NCBI GenBank assembly: GCA_004835665.1
Contig: RBKR01000014.1
Location: forward strand, 1,178,001 to 1,242,000
Reading direction: 5' to 3'
DNA: 64,000 bases
From: Phoma sp. XZ068
Taxonomy: Eukaryota; Ascomycota; Dothideomycetes; Pleosporales; Didymellaceae
A program made the translations under genes and the position numbers. Below the pieces are notes generated by a model. It did no database searches, was not told the DNA's origin, and saw only the letters and a list, made by a program, of their open reading frames with translations. Of the stretch, positions 47,194 to 58,727 are shown piece by piece. The first letter of the stretch is position 1. The number at the start of each line of letters is the position of its first letter.

Positions 47194-47730
47194 TTACCTA
47201 TTCAGGAACCCTTTGGTTAGATCTATATCCAAAAGTTCTTTCGTTTCAGTGGCAGAGCACCATTTCAAGACATCCCAGCAGTCCTCGAATCCGACCGAAA
47301 AGGGGTGCTCGGGGGCGAGTCGATACTCGATGCTAAGTATACAAGCATCGATCTCGATCGCCCAACAGTCTACAAGAACGATCGTCTGTTTCAAGAGAGC
47401 CTGTCGCGAAACCACCACCATGCATGTACAGGAAGAGCGGCAACCCGCATCTGCTCTTCCGACGATAGACGCGGAGGCGAACATCGTAGTCACCGCGAGC
47501 TTTGATCGTGATTTCGAAGATGTCGAGTACTGGGTCAGGCTCTGTGTTTCTGCGTTCTCTATTCATACCGACACCTCTGTTCGTCCCTGGGGGAAGGTTC
47601 CTGGGAAACTGTGATTCGATCAGCATCTGTCTCCTACACTGTGGCGATTCCAAAGATCCATTGCGGCCTGCTACCAACTTACATCGATCGACTGTGGGTT
47701 TGGAATACCATACTTGCGATTCTCGGCCAT
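47194..47730 (-). pseudogene. N-terminal part of an HSL-family alpha/beta-hydrolase (esterase)
   Basis: Minus-strand frame 47677-47333 reads ESQFPRNLPPGTN, DPVLDIFEITI and the oxyanion motif LYMHGGGFATGS, then goes wrong at GDRDRCLYT. The overlapping frame 47493-47194 takes over with ACILSIEYRLAPEHPF and EDCWDVLKWC, the next conserved block of hormone-sensitive-lipase-type esterases. A one-base frame change near 47350 is therefore needed. After LDIDLTKGFLN a GTAAAG donor follows, but no exon with the catalytic serine motif is found. A possible first exon starts at ~47730 (MAENRKYGIP). Broken and truncated. Confidence 0.6.
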
Positions 47731-47766
47731 GGCTAGCGAAGATTTCGAAACTGACTGTGGCTTGTT

Positions 47767-47783
47767 GGGGGGGGGGGGGGGGG
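47767..47783. repeat. G homopolymer, 17 bases
   Basis: An uninterrupted run of 17 G. Such runs are prone to length error in sequencing. Confidence 0.95.
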
Positions 47784-47952
47784 TTAAGACCGTCACTAAA
47801 TCAGGCCGTCACTTAGTAGGCAGCTGAACAGCCGAGGAACGACCGAGCCCCGATGTCCACGCATTCACAGTTGCATAGCATCACCCACAGACTCTATCAG
47901 CAACCAGATCAGGCAGGTGCTACTGATGGCATTAGATATTGCGAGAGATATC

Positions 47953-47961
47953 ATCAGATAA
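47953..47961 (+). promoter_or_regulatory. Iron-GATA (SRE/SreA/Sfu1) consensus site
   Basis: ATCAGATAA, an exact match to the ATCWGATAA element bound by iron-responsive GATA repressors, 381 bp upstream of the siderophore transporter ATG. A near match (AATCAGATCA) lies about 65 bp further on. Binding is inferred from the motif and the nature of the downstream gene. Confidence 0.55.
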
Positions 47962-48341
47962 GATGACTGAGCAACACCGGCGCTCGTATGAGCGGGGTTG
48001 ATCGACAGCCAAGACTTCAGATTAATCTAATCAGATCATAGCTTTAGTCGCGATCGTATGTCAACGTTGGTTTCGACCAACAAGAGCTGAACATTCTTCT
48101 TCACAGACTTCAGGCGTGCCACGAGCCGGAAGTCTGTTCCATTTGATCACCGAGCGGAAAAGGATGAACGGGCAAGAGCGAAAATTTTTGTAGGGGTCAA
48201 CAGGCTTCCTTGATTAGACATGTGCTCGGAAATTTAAGAAGGGCTGCATTCGTGCTTGTCAAGCTTGATCAGATCCAAGCTTGGGCTTGCCAACGAAGCA
48301 GTACTCTCCTTAATAGCAAAGGAAATTCCTCAAACGAAAAT

Positions 48342-50365
48342 ATGACTTCGAAGCATCATGTTCCACAACCTAAACACAACGATAGCGCTTCATCTTACCC
48401 GAGAACTGGACACGAGAAAGATAATGAAATCACACATGCCAACCTCGAGGCTGTTGACGATCTTACTAAAGCTTCTGTCGAATCTGATACTCCCGGTGTC
48501 AAGAAAGTCGAGCGTTTCAGTCATGTTCTGTACCACTCTGGCGCATCCGGACGCCTGCTCCTCTACGTCCTTGTCGCCTCGATCGGCCTAACAATGTTCG
48601 GCTACGCGCTTGATCAGGGCATTACGTCTCAGTTCACCGTCATAGCCGCATCGTCTCTGGGGCACCACGCCGAAATAAGCGCCGTTGATACCGCAGCCGC
48701 TATAATTCGCGCCATCTCCAAGCCCTTTATTGGGAAGCTGTCTGATATAACCTCGCGTCCAACATGCTACATGATCGTGCTGATCTTCTATGTGATTGGA
48801 TTCGTGGTGGCAGCAACCTGCAACCAAATTGCTGCATACGCTATTGGCATATCGTTCACAGCGTTTGGGAAATCAGGCTTGGATCTGCTGGGCGACATCA
48901 TTGTGGCGGATCTTACACCGTTGGAATGGCGCGCTTTCTGGGGAGCACTGCTGAGCAGTCCATTCATTATCACTGTCTTCATCAACGGATTCATCGCGGA
49001 TGCCATGATTCCGGATCAGTAAGTGGTGTCCGACCAACTGCAATGGATTTATCAGCTGACGTGAGTGTACTCTACAGTTGGCGTTGGGGTCTTGGCATGT
49101 TTGCGATCATGATGCCTGTTCTTCTAATACCTGCGATTTTAACACTATACGGAGTTCAAAGACGAGCAGACAAGCTTGGCGCCATTAGTTTCGGTGAAGC
49201 TGGCATGGCTCGTAGAGAGGGCATCAAGGTTCACGCTGGCAAGGACTACGTCAATCTTGCTTGGCGGGGCATCATCGAAATCGATCTTGCTGGTCTCATC
49301 CTTCTCGGCTTCGGTTTTGCCCTTGTGCTACTTTCTTTCAACCTCGCAAAGACAGCAAAAGGGGGTTGGAGTAACCACTCCATGATAGCGATGCTCGTTG
49401 TTGGCTTCGCTATCTTGGGCTTTTTTGCCGCTTTCGAGATCATGATTGCACCAAAGCCGATCATGACTCGTCGCATCTTCAAGAACAAGGCTTTCATCTG
49501 CGCCTTGATCGTCAACGTTTGTGGCCAGATGGCAAGCTCGACACGGGCTACCTACTTCTCTTCATACATGTACATCATCAAGAACTGGTCGAACTATGCC
49601 TGGAACACATTTCTAAATACCACCACGTTGGTGCTCTGCCTCTTCGGCCCACTCGGTGGTATTATCCACCGCATCTCCCACCGATACAAAACCCTCATGG
49701 TCCTTGGTGCAGTTCTCAGACTTATTGGGAACGCTATTTTGATGACAACTGATGTTCGTAGTACCCAGGATACGGCTACACTCGTTGTGTCACAGCTGTT
49801 GCTGGGCTGTGGTGCTTTCACAGTCATCGGTGCCAGAGTCGGTTCCCAGGCTTCAGTACCACACGAAGATCTGTCTTCAGCCATCGCAATCATATCTTTA
49901 TGGAGCACACTTGCATCATCGGTCGGGTCTACCATCGCTGGGTTTGTCTGGCAGGACAACATGCTGCCGTACATGCGCGAAGAAATGCCCGACGTGCCAG
50001 AGAAGACGCTGAGAAGCATCTACAGTAGCATCAAGAAACTTCGAGCAGAGTATAGCTGGGATGACCCGATCAGGAAGGGTGCTGTGAGAGCGTATACCCG
50101 CGTAAATGGTATATTATTCCTAGTGGCAGTGGTCTTAAACATATTGCCTGTAATATTTTCGCTTTGCATGCCTGGTAAGTGCCCGAGAATCGCTACTACG
50201 TTTTTTGCTCATAACATGAAAGATTACTATCTTGGAAAACAGCAAAATGCTGTTACAAACAAAGGTGTGGATGGACAACTCGTGGAAGTTGAGCAAAGGG
50301 TCCAATCAACCGACAAGACTGGGTTTTGGGCAAAGATCAAACACCTTTACCGCAAAGAGACGTAA
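48342..50365 (+). CDS. MFS siderophore-iron transporter (ARN/SIT family)
   Basis: Two exons, 48342-49018 and 49078-50365, with a GTAAGT/CTACAG intron joining PDH to WRWGLGMFAIM; 654 residues. A hydrophilic N-terminus of ~65 residues precedes a major-facilitator body of about 14 hydrophobic helices. Typical of fungal siderophore transporters are YALDQGIT...QFT after helix 1, AISKPFIGKLSDITSRP, and WRWGLGMF after the intron. The protein imports ferri-siderophores through the plasma membrane by proton symport. The ATG at 48342 was chosen because upstream frame is open but lacks an ATG. The iron-GATA motif at 47953 fits repression by iron. The frame is intact. Adjacent half-genes for an acyltransferase and an esterase may be relics of a related cluster. 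Confidence 0.85.
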
Positions 50366-51439
50366 TGCGGTGGAAGACTACACGATCATTAAGATCGCGG
50401 GCGTCGTCGACGCGGAGGCTGTGCCGACCTCCGTATCAATGACATGCAGGTCGAGCAACTTCAACATAAAAGAGTGGGTAGTTGCACACAAAGCATTTGC
50501 CATGAAAAAACTATGTGGTCAATCACAGGCGCTGTGAAAGCCCACTGTCCTCATGGCTCGATTCGGAACCGAGTGTATTCGGGTTGAAACCGGCGGCACA
50601 ACGTCGACGCCTGTGTATTAGGCCATTTGACCTACCTCACGACCAATTGTAATGTTTCAACCGCAGCTTCTAGAAACACAATTCGATGTCGAGAATAACG
50701 CTTAAAAATGCGACAGGGACATGAAAATGAGAGGTCCGCAGTGGTTTTGTCCTTCGTGATCTGTTACACGCTGACCTAACGAATGTTGTCGCGATTTGCC
50801 ATCTCTTCTCCTTGAAGCATGTACTGTTCTTGAAAGCAGATAACTATTCAAAGCAAACTCGTTGGGTATGTGAGTATTCTTACGCTCTTAAAGTCTAATG
50901 TCCGTTGAAGCACATTATCGACATGTCCCCATTTCAGTTCTCTCCCCTACGACGACTGCCCGATCCATTTTCTTCATCAACACAGTCTTTCCAATCGAAT
51001 CCACGATCGATCGAATCCTTGGCTCGCTCGAACCACAGACTCCGGATCTCCTTTCGCTGGGAGGCACCCAAAGGTACAAATTGGATGGCCATATGGATTC
51101 TGCAAGTGAGGCTTCGTCGAAAGTCTTTACTCTTTTCAATGTCAAGAAGAGGATCCCGACCAATGTAGTCAACATACATTGAGGCTGCATAAATTGCAAG
51201 AAATTACCTTGGAAATACTCTGATATGCGCAGAAGCGTTGATACCAGACTATTTCGACGCATATCTTGAAGTGATCTTGCTTCGAGGAAGACATCAGCTT
51301 CGTGAAAGAGGAAAATGGCCTTCCAGTAGGTCGCAAGCTTGAGAGAAAGCTTCATACTGAGCGAAACGCTTCATGCAAAGGGATTAAGTCTCTCATGGTA
51401 AGTAACGCGGCAACGAGGAGACAGGCCACTGAATCTAGC

Positions 51440-51770
51440 AGGTTGAATTGAAAGAGGCTATGCCATCAGGAGATATGTAAGCTTCCCGAGAATCAGAGAC
51501 CATTTAGATGAAAGAGAAGGCTATGCAATCGAAGCAAGGGCAGTACAGGTAGAACAGCATGCAGCCCATTTAGAAGCGCAAGCTCCTGAAATCGAGGCAC
51601 GCGCCGCTAGAATGGAGAGACGCGCTTTGGAATCAGAGGAGCATGCTGTTGCGATAAGCGGGAGGTTCTGTACCGCAAGTAACGCACTAAAATGGGTGCG
51701 GCTTGAAATGTACACAGTGCGAGTAACATCGCTAACAGTGCCCATAGCACCATCTATCTCAGCTTGATGC
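51440..51770 (+). other. Ala/Glu-rich coiled-coil-like open stretch
   Basis: One plus-strand frame is open for ~108 codons between stops and reads as an alternating Ala/Glu/Arg helix (HAAHLEAQAPEIEARAARME). There is no ATG near its start. It could be an internal exon of an unrecognised gene or a relic. Confidence 0.25.
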
Positions 51771-52143
51771 AGCAATGGCCGCGAAAACCCTACTCTGCCG
51801 TGGACTTCAAGGAAAGATAGCTTGGTTAGAGAGCCGACTCTATCAGACCTCTGCAGCGTCTTCTGATAATGGATCGGACTTTGATTCAGGAGAAAGAAAG
51901 ACCTCTTGAATTGATTTCTAAACTCTATGAAGCATCCCCGGACTCATCAAGAAGCAGAGTCGAAAACCAACTCAGCGGAAACCCAGTCCATAACACGAAG
52001 ATGTGGCTGGCAGCGACGACATTTAGCATGACCGGACTGAATAATTACACGGTCGATTGACATAGTAAGCGTGTAATTTGTGCGGTTCGAGCGATAGTCA
52101 AAATCTCACACACGTAGACACGGACTAACATCCATGACCCGAA

Positions 52144-52177
52144 CCCCCCCCCCCCCCCACACACACACACACACACA
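52144..52177. repeat. Poly-C plus CA microsatellite
   Basis: Fifteen C followed by about nine AC/CA units and a short A run. Confidence 0.95.
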
Positions 52178-52944
52178 AAAAACATACAACAGCGGGTATT
52201 CGCTAGTGGTCACCCACCTAACTACTAATCCGCCGATACGTTGCTTAAATAGGGCTGAGCGAACGGGAAGCCTTGTTTTCAACGTCCTTTGGTCGTATGT
52301 GAAAGAGTGGGTAAACCCATCAGCATATACAGCGAGCTAAGCGATCCATGCTACAGTCCCAACGACAATATGTCTTTCGGACCGTGACCTATCTTTACCA
52401 CGGGCGAATGAAGGATCGCTAATGCAAGGGAAGCGGTAGAGGCTCGATCTAGCAGGATGAGGGGAATACAAAGGGATGAGTAGGTGTTGACAACAACAAA
52501 CAGGGCGCCAGTGTAAGAACGTTAGACAGAGCCAAATTGTCGGGCGTAATTGGAAGTTTCTCATACAGAACGCGTAATTCGAGTATCGTGGTTCGGCAGC
52601 CTGCTCTGCTTCCTCTCCAGAGTCGTCGTACTTACTCTTTGTCTCGCTGCCAATGAGACGAGAAGAGGGCACATAGCCTTCAACGGATCCCGTGGAATTC
52701 AGTTCTACTGCGCCTTTATCTTCTTTTTAACACCGAACTCGACCGGCAACACTGTTGCGTTAAAGGCTGCCATAGTGAGGCCATATCGCGATCGAATACG
52801 TGGCTCCCAGTTCTCCGAGAATCGCTCTTCGGTGAGCATGGGCTTGAGATCATCGACGCGACCACCAAAAATTGTAAGCATCGTAGAAGAACTATCAGAT
52901 TAGTCAGTAGCTCGACCCGTCAATTCCTTAGACCTAGTGCCCAC

Positions 52945-53638
52945 TTACTTTGCGCTGCCGAACATGTTGTGAAACAGGCTTTCCGAATAGTTGGGATTCT
53001 CCACACTCGCCTCACGCCTCCTCTTGGCCAGCTGCTTACTTAGGTCCTCTTTCGTTAGTAGTGTCTCCCCATTCTCCCCCTTTCCGGTCGCAACGCTCAA
53101 CAACTCTTCCACAAGCCCTAGATCTGGCTTCCCCTGATCAGACACCAGCGCTACGTCCTTCCTTGTTAGACTTGCATCATGCTCTATAGCGTTGTGCTTG
53201 CTCAGCTCCGCGAGATCGAACGTATCAGTCCAGTACGAACGACCAAGGAAGTCGGCGGAGAACTTTGGTACAAAGAAGCAGAACGATGGCGCAAAATTAA
53301 AGGTTTGTCGGACAGTAGTGTTCAAGGTGCGGAAGGTGATGTTCTTGCCATCGTGCGGGAGGATGCCGTGGTTGGCCCTGAGAGTAATCAGACTACGAGT
53401 GAGGTTGGAAGTGCGCGGGAGCGCACATTGCATTGAGCATTGGACATGCTGATCTAGAATCGCCTTCACGCGGAGGTATGTACTCGGGCCATTTTCCAGC
53501 GTGGCCTGGCAGACCTGCAGCGACGACTGCATTTGGAGGGTGCGCCGGCAGGATGAGGTTGGTTAGGAATATACCGAAGTCCCAAGTCATGACGGACAGG
53601 TCGATGAAAGGCTTTGTTAGTTTTTGTACGATGCCCAT
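52945..53638 (-). CDS. Heme-thiolate peroxidase (chloroperoxidase, Peroxidase_2 family)
   Basis: Two exons on the minus strand, 53638-53427 and 53377-52945, with a GTGCGC/CTCAG intron that restores the family signature across the junction: SACPMLNAM then ANHGILPHDGKNI; 214 residues. The Cys of that motif is the proximal heme ligand. KWPEYIPPREGDSRS precedes it. IRQTFNFAPSFCFF-like sequence, FDLAELSKHNAIEHDASLTR (Glu as distal acid-base) and the end NPNYSESLFHNMFGSAK are all family features. Such enzymes halogenate, peroxidise or oxygenate small molecules with H2O2. There is no clear signal peptide; the hydrophobic DFGIFLTNLILP near the N-terminus is short. Intact. Confidence 0.85.
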
Positions 53639-54451
53639 GGTTTCTCGTGGCTGCTGGTTGGAGGTGAGAAATTAAGGGAAGAGAGTGAGAATATTAAATG
53701 TTTATGAGCTCGGCGCTTGAGCAGCAAGAAAACGTAGGCGAGGTCGCTCAGACCTGCCGTTGCTACCCACCATGAGTAACGACTCTACCTCTTTCGGTAT
53801 CTGCTAGAATCTTGATCGACGCAGCTTCAGCTCACGATGCGCTGTTCATGCACTGTTGATGCATGTCGGGGACGATCGGCGATCATTTATTGGTTATTGG
53901 GTTTCTCTGCATGCGCTTTCTCCACCCAACCCGCCCGATGATTTGCACATGCCTTGTTTGCGGAGATGCGGTACTACTGTTGAAGTTCTTCGTTGAATAA
54001 TAGCAAAATTCCCATTGGTGAGTACTGCTGCCTACGGGTAAAACGGGACTGTTCATTGTACGGCTTGCGATCGATTGATATTGTTGACAGACTTAAAGTC
54101 AATATAGTGAGCATCGACGACCTCGTGCGCAGATGAGGTTCTTCCTTCTTTTACTGCAGTAATCCATCGAGCCTTGCCTGCTATCAAGGCATGAGCCGCC
54201 TCACTGCGTTTGCAGAACGCTCAAAGGAGCTGCATATGCATGCAGCAATCCAAATTCGACGCTGTCGATGCGTTGCATCGGGAGTACTCTTTCGAAATCG
54301 TGATACGTCCTCTCCTTGGTACTAGGAAGGACGTGTTATCGACCAAGGAAGATGCCAACCACGCCAGCCAGACTTCTGTGTAGACCGACTGCCGCAGGCC
54401 TGACGCTGGTTCGTTGTCTATCTTGCAATGGAAGCGCGCATCGCTCGACCC
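53639..54451. other. Intergenic, no gene seen
   Basis: Upstream region of the peroxidase gene and 3' region of TMA16. No coding potential recognised. Confidence 0.6.
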
Positions 54452-55042
54452 TCACGACATGCCCTTGGGTGGGAAACTGGACACCTTCTTGAAGCCCTCC
54501 TTCGAGATTCTCGCAAACTTTAGCGTAGCAAGACTGGCCCATTTGCCATCCCACTGCTTCAGCTTCTGCAGGACGGCGGCATCCTCAAGGTCCGCAATCC
54601 AGAATCCTGAGGCGTACTCGTCCTGTTCGGTGGCCCTAGCTTGCTCCAAGAGAGTTTGGCGGGGATTTGGCGGCCTTCCTGCACGGCGTTCTGATTTCAG
54701 TTTGGCGAGCTCCTCGTCGTCACGGCCTAGGTAATCCTCGATCATAGCCTGGAGTTCCTTGACGGTGAGGGGCGAGGTGTGCTCTGCCGTGTATGACTGG
54801 AAGGACTTCACTCTATTTACTGTAGATAGCAGTCAGCACTAGAAGAACTGCCAGACGTATTCACACATACAGTAGTGTCTGTTTTCCCTTTCTCTCAGTT
54901 TTGTAAGGCGGTTGAGCTTGTCATCTCGAGCGCTGGCGCGCTGTAGACGCTGTGTGTCTCGGCTGCCCTCGTGCAGGTTAGGGTTCTTGCCCTTCTTCTT
55001 GACAATATGCTTGTGCACTTTGCTTAAACGATCGCTGACCAT
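54452..55042 (-). CDS. TMA16: TMA16, translation-machinery-associated / 60S assembly factor
   Basis: Two exons on the minus strand, 55042-54871 and 54819-54452, with a GTATGT/CTACAG intron; 179 residues. The N-terminus VHKHIVKKKGKNPNLHEGSRD, the basic RDDKLNRLTKLRERENRHY segment and the C-terminal GRPPNPRQTLLEQ...SGFWIADLED are TMA16 family marks. Tma16 binds pre-60S ribosomal particles in the nucleus and is found with translating ribosomes. The gene diverges from EXO1 with 350 bp between the start codons. Confidence 0.88.
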
Positions 55043-55392
55043 GTTGGCTGAATTTTGTGTTGTTGTTGTTGTCGTCTGCTCTCGCCTGAACTTTTCTGAA
55101 AATCAGTCGGCGGCCGGGGTTAAGGAAGGCGCCAGTGGACGGCCGCTAACTGAACCCTTCGCTAGCGCAAGCGCGCATGTGGATCCCATCGCGACGCGAT
55201 GATGCTCCACACCATTGAGAACGTTTGGATGTCACAGGCCGTAAGGCTGCCCTCATTGACACCGATCTACTTTACTAACGCAGGACACTCTTCGACGCGT
55301 TGATCACGGGCTTCTAAGGCCTTAATGCTCTCGTAGCAGCGACCTGAAAGCCTTTGTTTTGGGCTGGACGCGTGAGGGGCAAATCAGCAAGC
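55043..55392. promoter_or_regulatory. Shared divergent promoter region, TMA16 / EXO1
   Basis: Only 350 bp separate the start codons of two conserved genes on opposite strands, so their promoters must overlap or adjoin. No specific factor site was identified. Confidence 0.5.
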
Positions 55393-57609
55393 ATGGGTAT
55401 TTCCGGTATGTATATCCAGAAGCCTTTGTAACCAAGCTGACATGTACAGGGCTGCTACCGCTGCTCAAATCTATCCACAAGCCATGCAACCTCAAAAAGT
55501 TCGCCGGTAAAACCCTCGGTGTGGACGCCTATGGCTGGCTGCATCGAGGGACGGCTGCCTGTGCCATCGACCTGGCCCTGGACAAGCCAACCACCAAGTA
55601 TGTTTGCGGACTGTTCCAGCAGGACGACTAACTCACCTCAGCGTAGATACATCGACTTTTGCATGAACCGTGTCCGCATGCTGATCCACTTCGGAATCAC
55701 ACCGTACCTCATCTTCGATGGAGACAACCTTCCCAGCAAAGCCGGCACCGAGAAGGACCGAAGAGAGAGGAGGAAGGAGGGCAGGCGGCTAGGCCTGGAG
55801 CTCCTCAAGGTCGGCAAGACATCACAAGCGCAGTTGGAATTGCAGAAGGCTGTCGACGTTACACCGGAAATGGCACGAGCCTTTATCGAAGAGCTCAAGG
55901 CTATCAACGTCCAGTATGTTGTTGCGCCGTACGAAGCGGACTCGCAGATGGTCTACCTCGAGCGCAAGGGGATCATCGATGGCATCATGTCCGAGGACTC
56001 TGATCTCCTGGTCTTCGGCGCAAAGTGTCTGATCACAAAGCTTGACAAGTATGGAGATTGTGTCGAAGTCAATCGCAACCACTTCACAGCCTGCAGAGAG
56101 ATCAGTCTGGTAGGCTGGATAGATGCCGACTTCAGACGGATGGCTATCCTCAGTGGGTGCGATTACCTGCCCGGCATTGGTGGACTAGGCTTGAAGACCG
56201 CCCACCGTATGCTTCGAAAGCACAAGACTGTGGAACGTTTAGTCAAGGCTGCGCTATTCGATGGCAAGCTCAAGGTTCCCAATGGCTTCATGGCGGACTT
56301 TGATCAAGCGGAGAAGACGTTCTTATACCAATGGGTATTTTGCCCGATCGAGAACCGGCTGGTCAATTTGACACCACTTGCGGATGGTGTCGATATCGCT
56401 GACATGCCTTACCTGGGCGAAGAAGTGGCAGCACACCTTGCAGAAGGGGTAGCAAAGGGCGACTTGTACCCGCGTACGAAGCTACCTATGACGGTCGCAA
56501 GCAAGGCGACACCAAAGAGCAAGGTGTTTGGGGCATCCCGGAGGATATCAACAAACGTACAGACACCCGATCTCAAGGGCACCAAGTCGATCGATAGCTT
56601 TTTCAAGCCTAAGCGTACGCCGTTGGCCGAGCTGGACCCAAACATTTTCACCCCATCGCCAAGTCAGCAAGTCCTGTTGGAACAGCAGAGAAACATCAGT
56701 GGCTGGGCGGCAGTGCCCGCTCCTGGACCGCACTCACGACCATCCTTCCCAAGCACGGCGCCGCAGCCTGCTAGACGAATCATATCTGATCCCACAGGGC
56801 GAAGACGATCTGTTCCACATCCATCTAAGAGGCAACGACTGTGCTCCGACTCCATACTCAGCACTCCCGGAGGTGGTGAGGGCGTTGTCAGGAGCCAATT
56901 CTTCGCTTCGACCGTGCCCGAGCCAAGTCCCTCGATTCGCCCAACGAAGAACAGCAGACGAAAGACGGATGGCTTTGAGCTGTACTCTGACGATTCTCTA
57001 GGCGAAGCCATGGCAGAAGCTGCAGATCTTGAAGAGTCGGCCTCCCAGGCGAAGAAGCTACGGGTCTTCAGCGATACCCAAAGCGACTCACAGTCTACTA
57101 CTACTACGAGAACATCTACAGCTCAATCACAGGACTCCATTGGGCTTTCCACGCCCGCCACATCATTCGGAAGCCCGGAGCCGGAGAGCGTGTTCAGTTC
57201 TGCGATCTCGTCACAGATGAAGGAGCTGCGGACCAAGTTCACCTACAAAGGCCCCGAGTCAAGCGTCACGAGCGCGACCAGCAAACCACGCCCGCGCGAT
57301 TCCGAGGCACGAACGTCATTCCTGCCGCTGGAGCTCTCCTCAACCACACAAGAGGTCAAAGTACAGAGCGTCGTTCCCGGGACACCACCCCCCACTGATG
57401 ACCAACCCGACATCGAAGACTCAGCATGGGCAGCGCTGGACTCGGAGATCGTTGTCCCCGCATCATCGCCCGCAGCCACGCCCGCAAAAAGACGCCGCTC
57501 CTCGCTGAAAGGAAGTGAGGACCTGATCGTCCACGACAGCGACGCCGAAAGCGTGTGCTCCCCGCGCAAACCCATGTTCAACCTCAACCGGTTTGCCTTT
57601 ACAGGGTAG
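55393..57609 (+). CDS. EXO1: EXO1, 5'-3' exonuclease 1 (Rad2/FEN family)
   Basis: Three exons, 55393-55405, 55450-55597 and 55647-57609; a 13-nt first exon encodes MGIS and splices (GTATGT/TACAG) into GLLPLLKSIHKP. Product 707 residues. The XPG-N domain has VDAYGWLHRG (Asp30) and IFDGD; the XPG-I domain has APYEADSQMVYL and SEDSDLLVFG; LSGCDYLPGIGGLG begins the helix-hairpin-helix DNA-binding part. All metal-binding acids are present. The C-terminal ~350 residues are disordered and Ser/Thr-rich. TKSIDSFFKP near residue 365 resembles a PCNA-binding box with Lys in place of Gln. Exo1 resects double-strand breaks and works in mismatch repair in the nucleus. Start chosen because the N-terminal Gly after Met is needed at the active site. 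Confidence 0.93.
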
Positions 57610-57750
57610 GATTGACTTTATTTCTGTCCGCCCGGCTTGAGGGTATAGGTACGTTGGAGTATGATTGGAGGTTTGATGGCATGGATTTGGTAACGCGCTT
57701 ATGAATTGGGACGTTGGGAATGAAGGTATTCTTGTTTAGCAGCGTAAAAT

Positions 57751-57780
57751 AGCATAGCATAGCATAGCATAGCGTAGCGT
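57751..57780. repeat. Pentanucleotide microsatellite (AGCAT/AGCGT)
   Basis: Six 5-bp units: four AGCAT then two AGCGT, with imperfect continuation to about 57800. Confidence 0.9.
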
Positions 57781-58341
57781 AACATGGCATATCATAGCAG
57801 AGTATATCACAGCGAGCAATGATTCCACCTACATCCCATATTCATTCATTCTTCCCTTTCTAAAACTCAATCCTCGATCCCAATGAACCCGTATCCGTAC
57901 TACCAAAGCCGCAACTCGTGTTAGTTCCCCTGGACAAAGTTCTTTCTACAATAACCTAAAAAGCGGTCATTACGGCCACGTAGTCCCGTTGGAAAGTAAT
58001 CAGAATTTATGCAATAGCTTTGCATATACTCGTCATAGTCAGGTATACGCACACAAGTAACTCTCATATACCTACGCGGTAAACCTGGTAAGATTGCTCT
58101 AACCTTACTTTACTTAATCGCCGGTACTCCTGGTGTACATCAGTCTCTTCTCCTGCACTCGCGTAGTTGTCTAGCATTTCCTTCATACATGTGTGGATGT
58201 TTTAGCTGGGTCATGTTGTAGGACTATTTGTGCTTACTTGATGTTGGATGAGTTGCTTGGTTTACTGCTACAAGGGAAGCTTCTTTTGCACGCGCTTAAT
58301 GAGAGGGTTGTGTGCTGTGTTGCTGTGCTGTGCGCTCGCGA

Positions 58342-58377
58342 GGAAGGAAGGAAGGAAGGAAGGAAGGTAGGTAGGTA
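58342..58377. repeat. GGAA / GGTA tetranucleotide microsatellite
   Basis: About six GGAA units followed by three GGTA units. Confidence 0.9.
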
Positions 58378-58650
58378 TACGGCTAAATGAAGTGAACATC
58401 TTTACGTGATATATATTTTTCTTTTTGGTATAGGGAATGTAGCTACTAGACTTCCTTTGTGTAGATTTATATTTACTACTCCGTGCTACTTACTGTTCGT
58501 GTCGTCTTAATAAAATAAAAGCAAGGGGAAGAAGAGAGAAGAGAAGAGCATGGGTGATCAAGTAATGCATGAATTACAGCGATAACTATTCGAATTTTGC
58601 TTTTCCTACCGCTATGCCATGCAGATTTTATACAAAGTTATGCAAACAAT

Positions 58651-58727
58651 CCAATCCAATCCAATCCATTCGTTCATCCACGCGACAATCAATCAATCTG
58701 CACATCCACATCCACATCCACATCCAC
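58651..58727. repeat. CCAAT-type and ACATCC-type short tandem repeats
   Basis: CCAAT repeated about three and a half times at 58651-58668, and a hexamer ACATCC about four times at 58702-58727. Confidence 0.85.

Larger units (their letters stand above)
50366..52944. other. Intergenic with possible coding relics
   Basis: No supported gene in 2.6 kb. Weak protein-like frames occur on both strands at 50905-51355 and, on the plus strand, at 51440-51770 (listed separately). A C/CA microsatellite lies at 52144-52177. Confidence 0.45.

Noticed and set aside
49019..49077. Apparent stop ending the first half of the siderophore transporter
   Set aside because: A GTAAGT...CTACAG intron restores the WRWG motif in frame.
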